A stretch of 64,000 nt of DNA, from assembly GCF_900177705.1 (NCBI RefSeq), contig NZ_FXBA01000004.1, positions 62,001-126,000 of the forward strand, read 5' to 3'. The notes below the pieces were generated by a model. The model saw only the letters and a list, made by a program, of their open reading frames with translations, did no database searches and had not been told where the DNA came from. Below are positions 25,148 to 34,347 of this stretch, in pieces (within the stretch, counting starts at the first letter, position 1; each line of letters starts with the position of its first letter). This DNA is from Fibrobacter sp. UWB15. GTDB lineage: Bacteria; Fibrobacterota; Fibrobacteria; Fibrobacterales; Fibrobacteraceae. Made by a program: the position numbers and the translations under genes.

Positions 25148-25746
25148 AACGCAGAGACGGCCACGCAGAGTGCGGCGGAAATCGGGCAGTCGACGACGGC
25201 CGCATCCAAGTCCGCAAAATGAACCTCGATCTGTTTTGAATCCGGTGCATCGACAAGCACCGGATTTTTTTGCATATTGCGACGGAGAGTTCCTTCAAAG
25301 AATTCTCCACCCACGCACTTATAAAAGGCCTCTTTGCGGCACCATAGCTTAAAGAATTCCTGCATCGCGCACGCTTCATCGAGGCACGCAAGCATTGCCG
25401 ATTCCTCTTTGCTAAAGAACCTTTCGGCAAGGTGTAAACGCTTCGGCGAATACCGCTCCAAATCGACTCCGATTCGCAGACTCCCCCGCGAGCCGCGTTC
25501 ACCAAAGGCGCACACACAAAACCCACCGGAATGAGTCCAGTTCACGTCAAAGTCAAGTTTCGGGAACTCGGGGCGTGTATTTTCCTTGGATTCCACCAAG
25601 TCCGCCGCCGTTACAGATTCGCCGCAGAACTCCGACAAAATCCCGAAAATCACCGGGCGGTGTTCTGGCTTTTGGGCAAAGCCAGCCAAGTGAACCACCC
25701 CCAATGGAGTTTCCACATCGAGCCTATGGATTTTATTTTCGTTCAT
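25144..25746 (-). CDS. 4'-phosphopantetheinyl transferase (Sfp-type)
   Basis: 200 residues. Signature motifs are VNWTHSGGFCVCAFGE (~69-84), GVDLER (Mg2+/CoA binding, ~93-98), FFSKEE (~109-114) and FFKLWCRKEAFYKCVGG (~130-146), the WxxKEAxxK motif of the superfamily with Cys-Arg at the middle. The enzyme transfers phosphopantetheine from CoA to a serine of an acyl or peptidyl carrier protein. No polyketide or peptide synthetase lies in the window, so it may serve a fatty acid ACP or a distant cluster. The ATG at 25746 lacks a strong Shine-Dalgarno. Confidence 0.88.
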   Translation of the reverse strand: MNENKIHRLDVETPLGVVHLAGFAQKPEHRPVIFGILSEFCGESVTAADLVESKENTRPEFPKLDFDVNWTHSGGFCVCAFGERGSRGSLRIGVDLERYSPKRLHLAERFFSKEESAMLACLDEACAMQEFFKLWCRKEAFYKCVGGEFFEGTLRRNMQKNPVLVDAPDSKQIEVHFADLDAAVVDCPISAALCVAVSAF

Positions 25747-25784
25747 GGTCTGCCTAGCACAAAGATAATTTCTAGTTTAGGAGT

Positions 25785-26315
25785 ATGAATTTGACTTTCT
25801 GCAAAAAAATCGCCCTCGGCGCAGTCGCCCTAATGCTCGGAGCCTGCGGCGACATCAACAGCAGCTGGGAAGTCAAAGGTGGCGGTTATATCAAGTACAA
25901 GTTGGGCGACGAAGATTCTCACACCATAGAGCTAGCCCGTGAAGACGTCCATGTTCCCAATATAAACCGTCACTATATCCAAATCCAAACCCGTTTAGAC
26001 GAAAGCAAACGCGGCGACCAGATTTCGCTTATGATCAACAATCCTAAAATAGGTACAAAGCTCACTCCCGTGAGCAGGGCAAGCCTGAACGGGCGTTTCC
26101 AGCCCGTCTCGTGGATGCGAGAACAATTCTCGCCCGAAGCCCCCCTTGTTCCAGACAGCAGCACCATCAAATTCGACGAAAGAAGCGATTCGCTCTGGTC
26201 CGCCGATTTGGACCTGTATTTTAAGGATTGCCGTAGCGGATCCTGCAGCGATAGCCTTCCCCCGCTCCATTTGACCGGTCGACTACGCTATTGGGTCGCC
26301 GAAGACGATAGATAA
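25785..26315 (+). CDS. Small lipoprotein, unknown function
   Basis: 176 residues with a clear lipoprotein signal (KKIALGAVALMLGAC, Cys ~21). The mature part is mixed beta with many charged residues, a WEVKGGGYIKYKLGD start and a late Cys pair in KDCRSGSCSD (~146-155). I do not recognise a family. TAGGAG lies just before the ATG. It is divergent from the phosphopantetheinyl transferase gene and followed immediately by the tRNA-Val promoter. Confidence 0.8.
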   Translation: MNLTFCKKIALGAVALMLGACGDINSSWEVKGGGYIKYKLGDEDSHTIELAREDVHVPNINRHYIQIQTRLDESKRGDQISLMINNPKIGTKLTPVSRASLNGRFQPVSWMREQFSPEAPLVPDSSTIKFDERSDSLWSADLDLYFKDCRSGSCSDSLPPLHLTGRLRYWVAEDDR

Positions 26316-26323
26316 TTTACCCC

Positions 26324-26352
26324 TTGACAAAAGAAAAAGCCTTTTCTATATT
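26324..26352 (+). promoter_or_regulatory. Sigma70 promoter of tRNA-Val
   Basis: TTGACA (26324-26329) and TATATT (26347-26352) are separated by exactly 17 bases, 12 bases before the mature tRNA. This is a near-consensus housekeeping promoter. Confidence 0.9.
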
Positions 26353-26364
26353 TGGTCTCACCTC

Positions 26365-26438
<74 letters not shown>

Positions 26439-26442
26439 CTCG

Positions 26443-26470
26443 AAAAAGCTCCGCAAAAGCGGAGCTTTTT
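26443..26470 (+). terminator. Terminator of tRNA-Val
   Basis: AAAAAGCTCCGC (26443-26454), loop AAAA, GCGGAGCTTTTT (26459-26470): a 12-bp perfect stem with a T-run directly after the tRNA. Confidence 0.93.
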
Positions 26471-26501
26471 TGTGTTCCTACGAAAGCAAGGACCTAAAGC
26501 A

Positions 26502-26529
26502 AAAGCCGTCCCCCCAAAGGGACGGCTTT
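26502..26529 (-). terminator. Terminator of DASS transporter gene
   Basis: AAAGCCGTCCC (26502-26512) and GGGACGGCTTT (26519-26529) form an 11-bp stem. On the minus strand it lies 25 bases after the transporter stop and is followed by TTTTGC. Confidence 0.75.
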
Positions 26530-26554
26530 CACGTTTTAAGGAGCAATCTCTAGA

Positions 26555-28018
26555 TTATCCGAAGAAGTGAACCTTCGCAAGGACAATCATCATCACCCAA
26601 GAAAGCACCAAGCCACCGAGGCCCATGACGACACCGGTAATGGCCATGCCGCGCGTATCGGTGTAACCCGTTGCGTGGGCAAGTGCGTTGGGAGGAGTAG
26701 AAATCGGGAGGCTCATGCCCAGAGAGCTTGCAAACGCAACGGACACGAGGAGAGCGGTCACGCCACCGAGGCCAGTCAGGTTGCCCTGGCAAGCGATACC
26801 CACGGCGCAAAGAATCGGCACTAGCAAGGTAGCGGTAGAAGTGTGGCTCATGAAGTTAGCCATGAACAAGCAGATGATACCGCAACCCACCATAAGAGCA
26901 ATCGGAGACCAGCTTGCAAACGGAATCGTCTTGATCAAGTGAGCGGCAAGGCCAGTAGCGTTGAGGCCAACACCCAGAGCAAAACCGCCAGCCACGAGCC
27001 AGAGCACGTCCCAGCTCATTGCGTTCAGGTCTTTCTTAGTGATCACGCCAGTGAGAGCAAACACAGCCATCGGGATCATAGCAATTGCGTTATCGTTAAT
27101 GCCGTGGACACCCTTACCGGTCACCCACAGGAGCACACACACGACAAAGGTAATGTACACGATAATGGCCTTGGGGCTGGTATCGAACTTGCCGGCACCT
27201 TCAATGTTCAGGACCATTTCCTTCATCTTGATCGGGTAGATCTTGAGGAGGAGGATCCAGGCAAGCACCATCAAAACAATCACGTACGGAATACCGAAGG
27301 CCATCCACTGACCGAAACTCACCGGGTTAGCAACGAGGTCGCCACGGGCAATAGCGTCGTTCAAGGCACCAAGGGCGATAGCGTTCGGGGGAGTACCGAT
27401 CGGGGTGCCCATACCACCGATGTTGGCACCCAGCGGAATAGCGAGGGCAAAGGCTGCTTTACCGCGGTCATCTTCGTCGAAGAGTTTGAGCACCGGGGCG
27501 AGAATGGCAAGCATCATGGCGGCGGTTGCGGTGTTGCTCATGAACATGGAGAACACGGCCGTAATAAGCATGAGACCGAGAAGCACGAACTTCGGGTTCT
27601 TGCCGAAGGGCTTCAGGAGCACGCGGGCGAGGTTCAAGTCCATCTTGTACTTGGTAGCGGCTGCAGCGAGGAAGAAGCCGCCCAAGAAGAGCATGATAAT
27701 CGGGTTTGCAAACGTTGCCATAATGGACTTATGGCTGATCATGGTCACGCCGTCCACGCGGAAAGGCGTCAGGGACGAATCGGACATCGTCACGATCATG
27801 AGCACAATGACGAGCATCGAGGTCGACCAGATCGGGAACGGTTGCAGAATCCAGAACAGAGCCGCCATCACGAAAACGCCAATAACGCGAATTTCGAGCG
27901 GATTCAGGATTCCCATGGGGCTTGCGGCATCGAATCCGAGGGATTCGTAGGGCAAGAAGAGGGCGACGATGGCGAGCACCGACGCGATGATGAACTTGAT
28001 GAATTTAGCCTTTGTCAT
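26555..28018 (-). CDS. DASS/SLC13-family anion (dicarboxylate) transporter
   Basis: 487 residues from the ATG at 28018 (a frame extending to 28048 adds ten residues and crosses a hairpin). About eleven to twelve hydrophobic membrane segments are visible. The family's duplicated binding motifs are present: MSNTATAAMM (first SNT) and FMSHTSTATLL (second), with GTPIGTPPNAIALG and PISTPPNALAHATG as the paired Pro-Asn loops. Such carriers move di- or tricarboxylates or sulfate with Na+. Because Fibrobacter ferments to succinate, a C4-dicarboxylate role is attractive but unproven. It starts 41 bases after the stop of the giant surface protein gene on the same strand, with an inverted repeat in the gap. 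Confidence 0.9.
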   Translation of the reverse strand: MTKAKFIKFIIASVLAIVALFLPYESLGFDAASPMGILNPLEIRVIGVFVMAALFWILQPFPIWSTSMLVIVLMIVTMSDSSLTPFRVDGVTMISHKSIMATFANPIIMLFLGGFFLAAAATKYKMDLNLARVLLKPFGKNPKFVLLGLMLITAVFSMFMSNTATAAMMLAILAPVLKLFDEDDRGKAAFALAIPLGANIGGMGTPIGTPPNAIALGALNDAIARGDLVANPVSFGQWMAFGIPYVIVLMVLAWILLLKIYPIKMKEMVLNIEGAGKFDTSPKAIIVYITFVVCVLLWVTGKGVHGINDNAIAMIPMAVFALTGVITKKDLNAMSWDVLWLVAGGFALGVGLNATGLAAHLIKTIPFASWSPIALMVGCGIICLFMANFMSHTSTATLLVPILCAVGIACQGNLTGLGGVTALLVSVAFASSLGMSLPISTPPNALAHATGYTDTRGMAITGVVMGLGGLVLSWVMMIVLAKVHFFG

Positions 28019-28049
28019 AGTGCGGCCAAATTTAGAAAAATGCCGCACT
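28019..28049. promoter_or_regulatory. Inverted repeat directly before transporter start
   Basis: AGTGCGGC (28019-28026) and GCCGCACT (28042-28049) are perfect 8-bp arms around 15 AT-rich bases. The repeat abuts the transporter ATG on the minus strand and could be an operator or an mRNA hairpin that hides the start. Confidence 0.5.
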
Positions 28050-28059
28050 TATGGCAAGA

Positions 28060-31000
28060 TTAGCGGTAAATTGCCACCTTGCGGACAGCATGGTGGCGGC
28101 CGAGGGTCACGCGGAGCAGGTACAGGCCCGGTTTCGGGGCTGTAAGTGCGAGCGTGTTGTGGCCTGCGGTCGATTTGGCGCTATAGGTGGCGGCAACCCG
28201 GCCCTTAAAGTCCACCAGCTGCACACGGTAGCCGGCACCAGCCAAGTCGCTGGACACGTCGAACCCGACCTGGAGGGCGCCCGGGACACGGGCAAAACGC
28301 AGATTTTCGAGCTTCGAGGCGACGGTCGTGACTGCAGACGAGGTTACCTGGACGGTCGCCATCGAGCCTGCGGCCTTAAGCAACACCTTCAAGGAGTCCC
28401 CGGCACCCATTTCGGTCGTCTTGCCGTCAATAGTCACATAGACCTTCAGACCCATCTCGTTCAGGGCCTTTACGCCCTCAAACTTGAGGTAGCCCACGCG
28501 GTCAGTCGTCGCACTCAAGGCCAAATTCCATTCATGTCGGTCGTCTTCGGCCCCCTTGATAGACTTGAGCAAAGCCTTCTTGCCCTCGACCACCGACAGA
28601 TTCACAAAGTCACCCATGCCTGCAGGCGGTTCCAGCCTTTCATTGGCCTCGCCCACGCCAAGCACGTTCCAGGAATCACGGTGCCCCTTAGCATCGCTAA
28701 GAACTGCCTGCAAGGTCCAGCTTTCGCGAGTAGCCTTCGCCAAGGCGGCCTTCTGCAAAGCGCCAGTATTCACAGGATTATCGAACGAAGGTTCCGCCGC
28801 AAAGCCAATCGGGGTCTTGGTATCGGAAAGCAGCCACACGGCCTCGTAAGGTTCCAATTCAGTCACTGGAGCAAATCCAGACTCGGCAGTCCACTTGCAC
28901 ATTTCAAAAGTGCTCAAAACATTCTCAGGCAGCACCACTCTCCAGCCGTAGGGGTTTGCCACCATGTTCCAGCCAGCGTTCACTTCCCAAACGATTTGAG
29001 GAGCACCCTGTACATTGCTGCCTGTTGCCACATCACGACGCAACGGGAGCGCCCTACCTTCCAAGGAATTGTACCAAATGCCCTGCTGCGCCTTCACAGC
29101 GCCGCCATTATACCTCTGGTACTTCCAGACAACGCCATATTCGGCAGATTCGTCCCAGTAATAGAACGCCGGATCGGCATCCCACATGATTGCGCTTTGG
29201 TCTACATCCGAAAGCGAAACCATTTGCCAGGTATCCGGGGCAACGGTTATTTCGGGACTCACCGTAAACACTTCCGTTACATACGACACAGAGTCAACAC
29301 TGCCGCTCTTCATTTTCACGTTGACACGATAGACACCCGGCAACAGCGGGAACACATCCCAGTTGAGAGAGCCATTGCCAGCAACACTATCCACCAACGG
29401 TTTAACCTCTACACCCAAAGCATCTAGAAGCGTCGCACGCAATTCTGCAACGGCACCTTGTTCCACATGCCATTCAATAGGCAGACGCATTGCATTTCCA
29501 TTTCTAGTCCCAGACAACACCACCTGACGAGGAGTTAACGAAACAACACCATTAGGACTGACCACCGGCTCCCTGTATTCCGAGAAGTAAGCCTTCATCG
29601 GCAAATAGCCCTGAATTGAATCAGCCAATTCATCTCCCTCGACAAGCTTAATGCGTCCGTCAATCACAACGGAATCAAGCTTATACCCCTTCTGAGGCAC
29701 CCCACGGACCACCCACTTGGACCGTGCATAATCCTGCGGCAAAAGGATTGTAGAATCGCCCGCAAAAGAATGCTTTATTTCGGAGCCATCAACCGTGTTC
29801 ACTTCAATAATTTCCACAGTCCCGTGTTCCGTTTCCAGTTTAAAACGACGGTAATCTGCACTTGCCACGCAAGCATCTGCATCGCCCCACACCGCATACA
29901 CAGCCTTTTCACTCGTCACCTTGGCAGTCAAGTCATCGCTTGCGATCGAATCACGGTCATAATCGACACCATCAGGCGATACAGACCACCCGAGCACGCA
30001 CTCAGCCGGAGTATACACCCACTTAGGCAAATACGTGGTGCCGCGTTCTACCACATGAAGCGTCTTCTTATCAGACTCATAGCCATAAATAACATCGTCG
30101 CGGTTCACTTTAACATCGACATCGATATAACCTGCAAACATAGCGTAAAGCGTGTACGATTCACCCACCCTAGGTTCAAGTTTGAACGACGTGTCACCGG
30201 GTGTAAGCGAAATCGGCATGTCGTTTCCATTAGGAGCCTTCAGCGTGAGCTGTGCAAGATCGTAATCCTTATTGGTTTGAGTAGATGTCACATGCAGAGT
30301 CATCGGTTCGGCAGAGGTCGGAACTTCAAGTCTTCCATCGACAAAGTCGTGTTTTAAAATCACCTTTTCTTTTCCTGGGTTACGGTAAGACTGGCTCAAC
30401 GTAACCGTACCAAAATTACCTTCGGCACCCGTTTTGTCAACCACTTTCAAAAGCACTTCGGCTTTTTCAACCGTACAGCCAGCATCCCAGGCTCCATACA
30501 GGTCGAACGTGCCTGCATCTTTCGGGTTTGCGACTTCAAGTAGCGTGCCATCCATTTTTAGCGACGGCGTCAACACTGGATTTTCAGCATTTTCAATCCA
30601 GCCGGTAAAGCAGGCATCCGTTGCAAGCAGACCTTCGGGGAGTTTTGCCGTTTCGTCATTTTCGCGGGAATAAGAATCCTTAATCACAAATTCATCCGTC
30701 AGGAATACGTTCTTGCCACCCACGTCCACATCGAAATTGACTGTATAAGAGACCACCTGCAAGTCAGGCACAACACCAATGAGCACCGAAGCTTTCGGGG
30801 CATATGTCGGAATAGCAACAGCCATGGCATAAATCATCGAATCCAAGCTCAACGAATCGTTGGGATCAATAACCGTTGACCACATAGACAACCTAGGCTT
30901 ATTTTGGATTAAGCCATTCAACGCAGCATTCAAAACATTTTCAATTTTATTTTCACTAGCAAAGTATTTTTCAGAAAGATCTGTATACTTATTTGCCTCG

Positions 31001-34000
31001 GCGCACTTTGCAGTCAGACTTCCTTCGTTATAGCATTGAGTAATCGCGTCAATAGGTTTTCCTTCCAAATCAACCCAAAAATCAACCTTCCATGCATTTA
31101 CATTAAAGCCCCGTTCCGCCAGGCTGAACTGATACCTCGAAACCATATCAACACCAGACTGCGTCACAATTCCATCACCGAGCACACGGGAATCCACTTC
31201 TTTAAGAGCGCCCGTTCCATTATAAGCATACGTAGTCATATTGATTTTGGCTTTGGTTTTAAACAAACCAACATCTATATGCGGCAGGGTACCATTACCT
31301 TGACTTAATTCTATCGGCAAATATAGCAGCACAATTTTATTTTGATGAATGTCATCGTAACGTTTTCTAACCACCTTAAGAACTTCTTCGAAAGTCCCCA
31401 TTTTCTTCGAAGTAGTTTCTACATAAAAGTTACCACCATTCTCATCACATTCACTTAAACTCATGCCAGCTTTACAAGGATTATAAGCAACATTACAATC
31501 CAATTGATATTCGGGTGCATTTCCGTTAGCATCATCAGTATTTAGCATCATCACCGGAACAGCGCCCTTTCCAGAAATCAAGCGAATCTTATCCACCTTC
31601 GGCATAACAAATGTCATATTATCAGCATATTTATCCACCGACACATAGTTGTTAGCCCCTACCAAATCCTTCATGATATATTCCACTTCGATTTCGCGGT
31701 CCGTCAAGCCATTAACTGTTTTATCTTTAGTGAACTTTTGATTATAGTCAAACCTACCGGAAACGTCAGTAGAGAGTTTATCAATCAACATAAAGCCGGC
31801 TTTCAATCCATCAAAAGTAGATTTCAAGTCCGATTTTAACATTAAATCGTTTTCTGTGTAGACATACAAAGAACAAATCCCCGTTCTCGCTTCGCATTGT
31901 TCTGCGGGCAAATAATCCCTTAATGCGGCCGTATCGGCAGGGGTCAATTGAATGTAATCTTCATCCAAAAGGCTTATCGCAAGCCTATAAGCAGTTCTCT
32001 TTTCTGAAATAACAGGCAAAAATGACGGTTTGTTGTCCCAAGTGACAGTGGAACCACTAGGTTGCGTTGCGTTCATTACATAGGTAAATAAGCGGGATTT
32101 CATGACATCCGCATCGATAACGCCGTTATACCAAGAATCACCCGTATTCTTGTTCACAATAATTTCACCAGAGCCATTCTTTTTCAGCGAGCCATCGGCG
32201 GCCAACGCCGAATCGCCTTTCAATGCATTTCGGTAATTGTAACGCACATCTACCGACGACGAATACGTTTTATTCCAAGTCGAAGCATTATGGGCTTGGC
32301 CGGCGATTTTCAACGTGTCAACCGCACGAGAAACGCCCATATCACTTGTGCCATAATGAATATTGTTACCTAATTTGAATTTTGAGTCAGGATCCTCACC
32401 CGTAAGCCGCCCTGCAACATACCCCTGGGTAATCCTTAAACTCATAGTATTCCCGATCACTTTTTTTACAAGTAAATTACCCACAGAGGTATTGTTGTAT
32501 ATATATGCACCACTAGACCACCCTAAACCTATTTCGGCGCCCACGGCCCCTGAACCAGACAACTTGTCGTTTTTGATGTTGATAGTTCCTTCGGCATGGT
32601 TTCGCAGGATTTCGATTTTCCCTCCCAGACTCACCGCATTACCCACCAAATAGCTCGCATTGACCGTCATTATTTCACTTGCAGTAGTCGTAATCAAATT
32701 CGATTTTTTAGCTTTAACGTTTGATTTTAAAATACGAAGAGAGCCGCTACCGATGATATCATCTTTTTCAAGATTCACTCTTCCCAAAATTCCGCCTGCA
32801 TAGACATTTCTCGAAGATGTCAACATTTCAGCCGTTACCGTATTGTTTTCTGCCAAAACATCAACAAGGGAAACGCCGTCTTCTTTACCTGTAATAAATC
32901 CTGCAAGTCCTCCCATATAGGACACTCCTGCAAGATCCTTATCCCCACGCCAATCCGCCGAGACATCGACTGTATCATTCGACAAAACAACTTTTCCCCT
33001 TAGCCAAATCCATTCGCCAACAAGTCCACCAAAATAACGATTCCTGTTACCGCCAGTATTTCCCAAATATACAGGCGAGTTCAACGTCACCTTCGCGTTC
33101 GTTACATTAAAATTAGACGAACCTAAAAGATTATCATTATCAATAGAAACCCTTCCAAACAAACCGCCTACCCAAAGGCCGCTCAAATCAGCAGATACTT
33201 CTATACTATCCAAAGTAAAATCAGTATCCTCTGCCGAAGGAGAAAAAATACCTGCAATGCCACCGACATAACGATTCCCAACATATTCTTTATTCGTAAC
33301 ATCCTTAAAGACTTTTGAAATAGAATCAGGAGCACTCAAATTCAGCACTTTGAGGCTATCATCCATTTTAAAATGACCTCTGAGATTAGCGACAACGCCG
33401 CCACTCGCCGATTGCGAATCATAACGATATTCTGCATCCGAATATTCGGCAATAACATCCCGAGTCATGGATAAATTCACATCCTGAATGGTAACATGAG
33501 AAAGCGAAACCGCAGGCGTATTCAAGTTAGTAGACCCTGCTTTAGCAGTTATCGCCAAGGTCGAAGTTTGCCAACCATATACTGCAGCACCTTTTACCGC
33601 CACATTCTCAAAGGCAACGTGTTCCGCAGTATCGGTTACAACCGATGCATCACAGAAAGACCCGCAACGATTCCCTGCGGATACCGTTTTCGCCTTGACA
33701 TAAGCATTAAGGAATGTGATATCCTTGACCGTCGAATTGCTCAGACTCGAAAAGAACGAAGCATTTTCATCTTTGGCAATGTAGCAGAAATTCTTGATTG
33801 TTTTATTTTGACCATCAATCGTCGGCTGAATCATGACCGATTCAAAATTCATGGGAGCAAAAGTATTATCCCTACAAGTGACAACACCATTTGTTTTTTG
33901 GTACCCACCGAGGTCGATATCGGACTCAAAAATTATTTCAAACCCATTATATTCAGTTTTTGCAGACGGATCGCCCAAGTCCATTTCGATTCTATTCTGG

Positions 34001-34203
34001 AAAACCTGTAAAAATTCTCCCCATTTCGTATACTGAGGCTGCAATGTCGATTTTGTGGATTCGAGCTGTCTAATATTGCAGGCATAGACACCATCATCTG
34101 TCCTCTTTCCGCAACTAAAATAAAGCGGACGCGTTAAATCTGCAAAAGACTCCCCTACCAAAAGCAGGGTGCAAATCAAAAAAAGCTTCGCTATTTTTCC
34201 CAT
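28060..34203 (-). CDS. Giant GLUG-repeat surface protein
   Basis: 2047 residues from the ATG at 34203, chosen because GGAGG lies 5 bases upstream; the frame is open to 34218. The signal peptide ends near SFA^D (~23). Residues ~100-720 are a beta-helix-like region with GLUG-type repeats (GGIAGIF, GGLFGRV, GGLVGEW, GGLAGFI, GGILGRV). Several beta-sandwich or InlB B-like segments follow (~1150-1650). The C-terminal ~450 residues (from EITVAPDTWQMVSL, with GWNMVANPYGWRV, PYEAVWLL, DSWNVLG, PPAGMG) form a module shared with the next protein and end in a sorting-type domain (VDFKGRVAATY ... GLYLLRVTLGRHHAVRKVAIYR). Probably surface-displayed, with a possible adhesive or structural role; no catalytic motif seen. 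Confidence 0.85.
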   Translation of the reverse strand: MGKIAKLFLICTLLLVGESFADLTRPLYFSCGKRTDDGVYACNIRQLESTKSTLQPQYTKWGEFLQVFQNRIEMDLGDPSAKTEYNGFEIIFESDIDLGGYQKTNGVVTCRDNTFAPMNFESVMIQPTIDGQNKTIKNFCYIAKDENASFFSSLSNSTVKDITFLNAYVKAKTVSAGNRCGSFCDASVVTDTAEHVAFENVAVKGAAVYGWQTSTLAITAKAGSTNLNTPAVSLSHVTIQDVNLSMTRDVIAEYSDAEYRYDSQSASGGVVANLRGHFKMDDSLKVLNLSAPDSISKVFKDVTNKEYVGNRYVGGIAGIFSPSAEDTDFTLDSIEVSADLSGLWVGGLFGRVSIDNDNLLGSSNFNVTNAKVTLNSPVYLGNTGGNRNRYFGGLVGEWIWLRGKVVLSNDTVDVSADWRGDKDLAGVSYMGGLAGFITGKEDGVSLVDVLAENNTVTAEMLTSSRNVYAGGILGRVNLEKDDIIGSGSLRILKSNVKAKKSNLITTTASEIMTVNASYLVGNAVSLGGKIEILRNHAEGTINIKNDKLSGSGAVGAEIGLGWSSGAYIYNNTSVGNLLVKKVIGNTMSLRITQGYVAGRLTGEDPDSKFKLGNNIHYGTSDMGVSRAVDTLKIAGQAHNASTWNKTYSSSVDVRYNYRNALKGDSALAADGSLKKNGSGEIIVNKNTGDSWYNGVIDADVMKSRLFTYVMNATQPSGSTVTWDNKPSFLPVISEKRTAYRLAISLLDEDYIQLTPADTAALRDYLPAEQCEARTGICSLYVYTENDLMLKSDLKSTFDGLKAGFMLIDKLSTDVSGRFDYNQKFTKDKTVNGLTDREIEVEYIMKDLVGANNYVSVDKYADNMTFVMPKVDKIRLISGKGAVPVMMLNTDDANGNAPEYQLDCNVAYNPCKAGMSLSECDENGGNFYVETTSKKMGTFEEVLKVVRKRYDDIHQNKIVLLYLPIELSQGNGTLPHIDVGLFKTKAKINMTTYAYNGTGALKEVDSRVLGDGIVTQSGVDMVSRYQFSLAERGFNVNAWKVDFWVDLEGKPIDAITQCYNEGSLTAKCAEANKYTDLSEKYFASENKIENVLNAALNGLIQNKPRLSMWSTVIDPNDSLSLDSMIYAMAVAIPTYAPKASVLIGVVPDLQVVSYTVNFDVDVGGKNVFLTDEFVIKDSYSRENDETAKLPEGLLATDACFTGWIENAENPVLTPSLKMDGTLLEVANPKDAGTFDLYGAWDAGCTVEKAEVLLKVVDKTGAEGNFGTVTLSQSYRNPGKEKVILKHDFVDGRLEVPTSAEPMTLHVTSTQTNKDYDLAQLTLKAPNGNDMPISLTPGDTSFKLEPRVGESYTLYAMFAGYIDVDVKVNRDDVIYGYESDKKTLHVVERGTTYLPKWVYTPAECVLGWSVSPDGVDYDRDSIASDDLTAKVTSEKAVYAVWGDADACVASADYRRFKLETEHGTVEIIEVNTVDGSEIKHSFAGDSTILLPQDYARSKWVVRGVPQKGYKLDSVVIDGRIKLVEGDELADSIQGYLPMKAYFSEYREPVVSPNGVVSLTPRQVVLSGTRNGNAMRLPIEWHVEQGAVAELRATLLDALGVEVKPLVDSVAGNGSLNWDVFPLLPGVYRVNVKMKSGSVDSVSYVTEVFTVSPEITVAPDTWQMVSLSDVDQSAIMWDADPAFYYWDESAEYGVVWKYQRYNGGAVKAQQGIWYNSLEGRALPLRRDVATGSNVQGAPQIVWEVNAGWNMVANPYGWRVVLPENVLSTFEMCKWTAESGFAPVTELEPYEAVWLLSDTKTPIGFAAEPSFDNPVNTGALQKAALAKATRESWTLQAVLSDAKGHRDSWNVLGVGEANERLEPPAGMGDFVNLSVVEGKKALLKSIKGAEDDRHEWNLALSATTDRVGYLKFEGVKALNEMGLKVYVTIDGKTTEMGAGDSLKVLLKAAGSMATVQVTSSAVTTVASKLENLRFARVPGALQVGFDVSSDLAGAGYRVQLVDFKGRVAATYSAKSTAGHNTLALTAPKPGLYLLRVTLGRHHAVRKVAIYR

Positions 34204-34285
34204 CATAGCCTCCAACAACGTTTATCCCAAACGCCACAAGTTAATAATAATTTTTTATGCAACAAAAAAGTAAGAACGAGTGCAA

Positions 34286-34312
34286 AAAAGGCGGGCACCA
34301 GGCCCGCCTTTT
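34286..34312 (-). terminator. Terminator of the 1693-residue surface protein gene
   Basis: AAAAGGCGGGC (34286-34296) pairs with GCCCGCCTTTT (34302-34312), an 11-bp perfect stem with a 5-base loop. On the minus strand it lies 35 bases after the stop. Confidence 0.9.
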
Positions 34313-34347
34313 GAGTAGCGTCACATTTCTGCTTAAATTTCCGTGAG

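Noticed and set aside
26843-28063. 406-codon plus-strand frame
   Set aside because: It is the antisense shadow of the DASS transporter gene; the His/Glu-rich, membrane-free product has no family features.
28051-29427. 458-codon plus-strand frame
   Set aside because: Antisense to the conserved C-terminal module of the giant GLUG protein; composition is that of a shadow.
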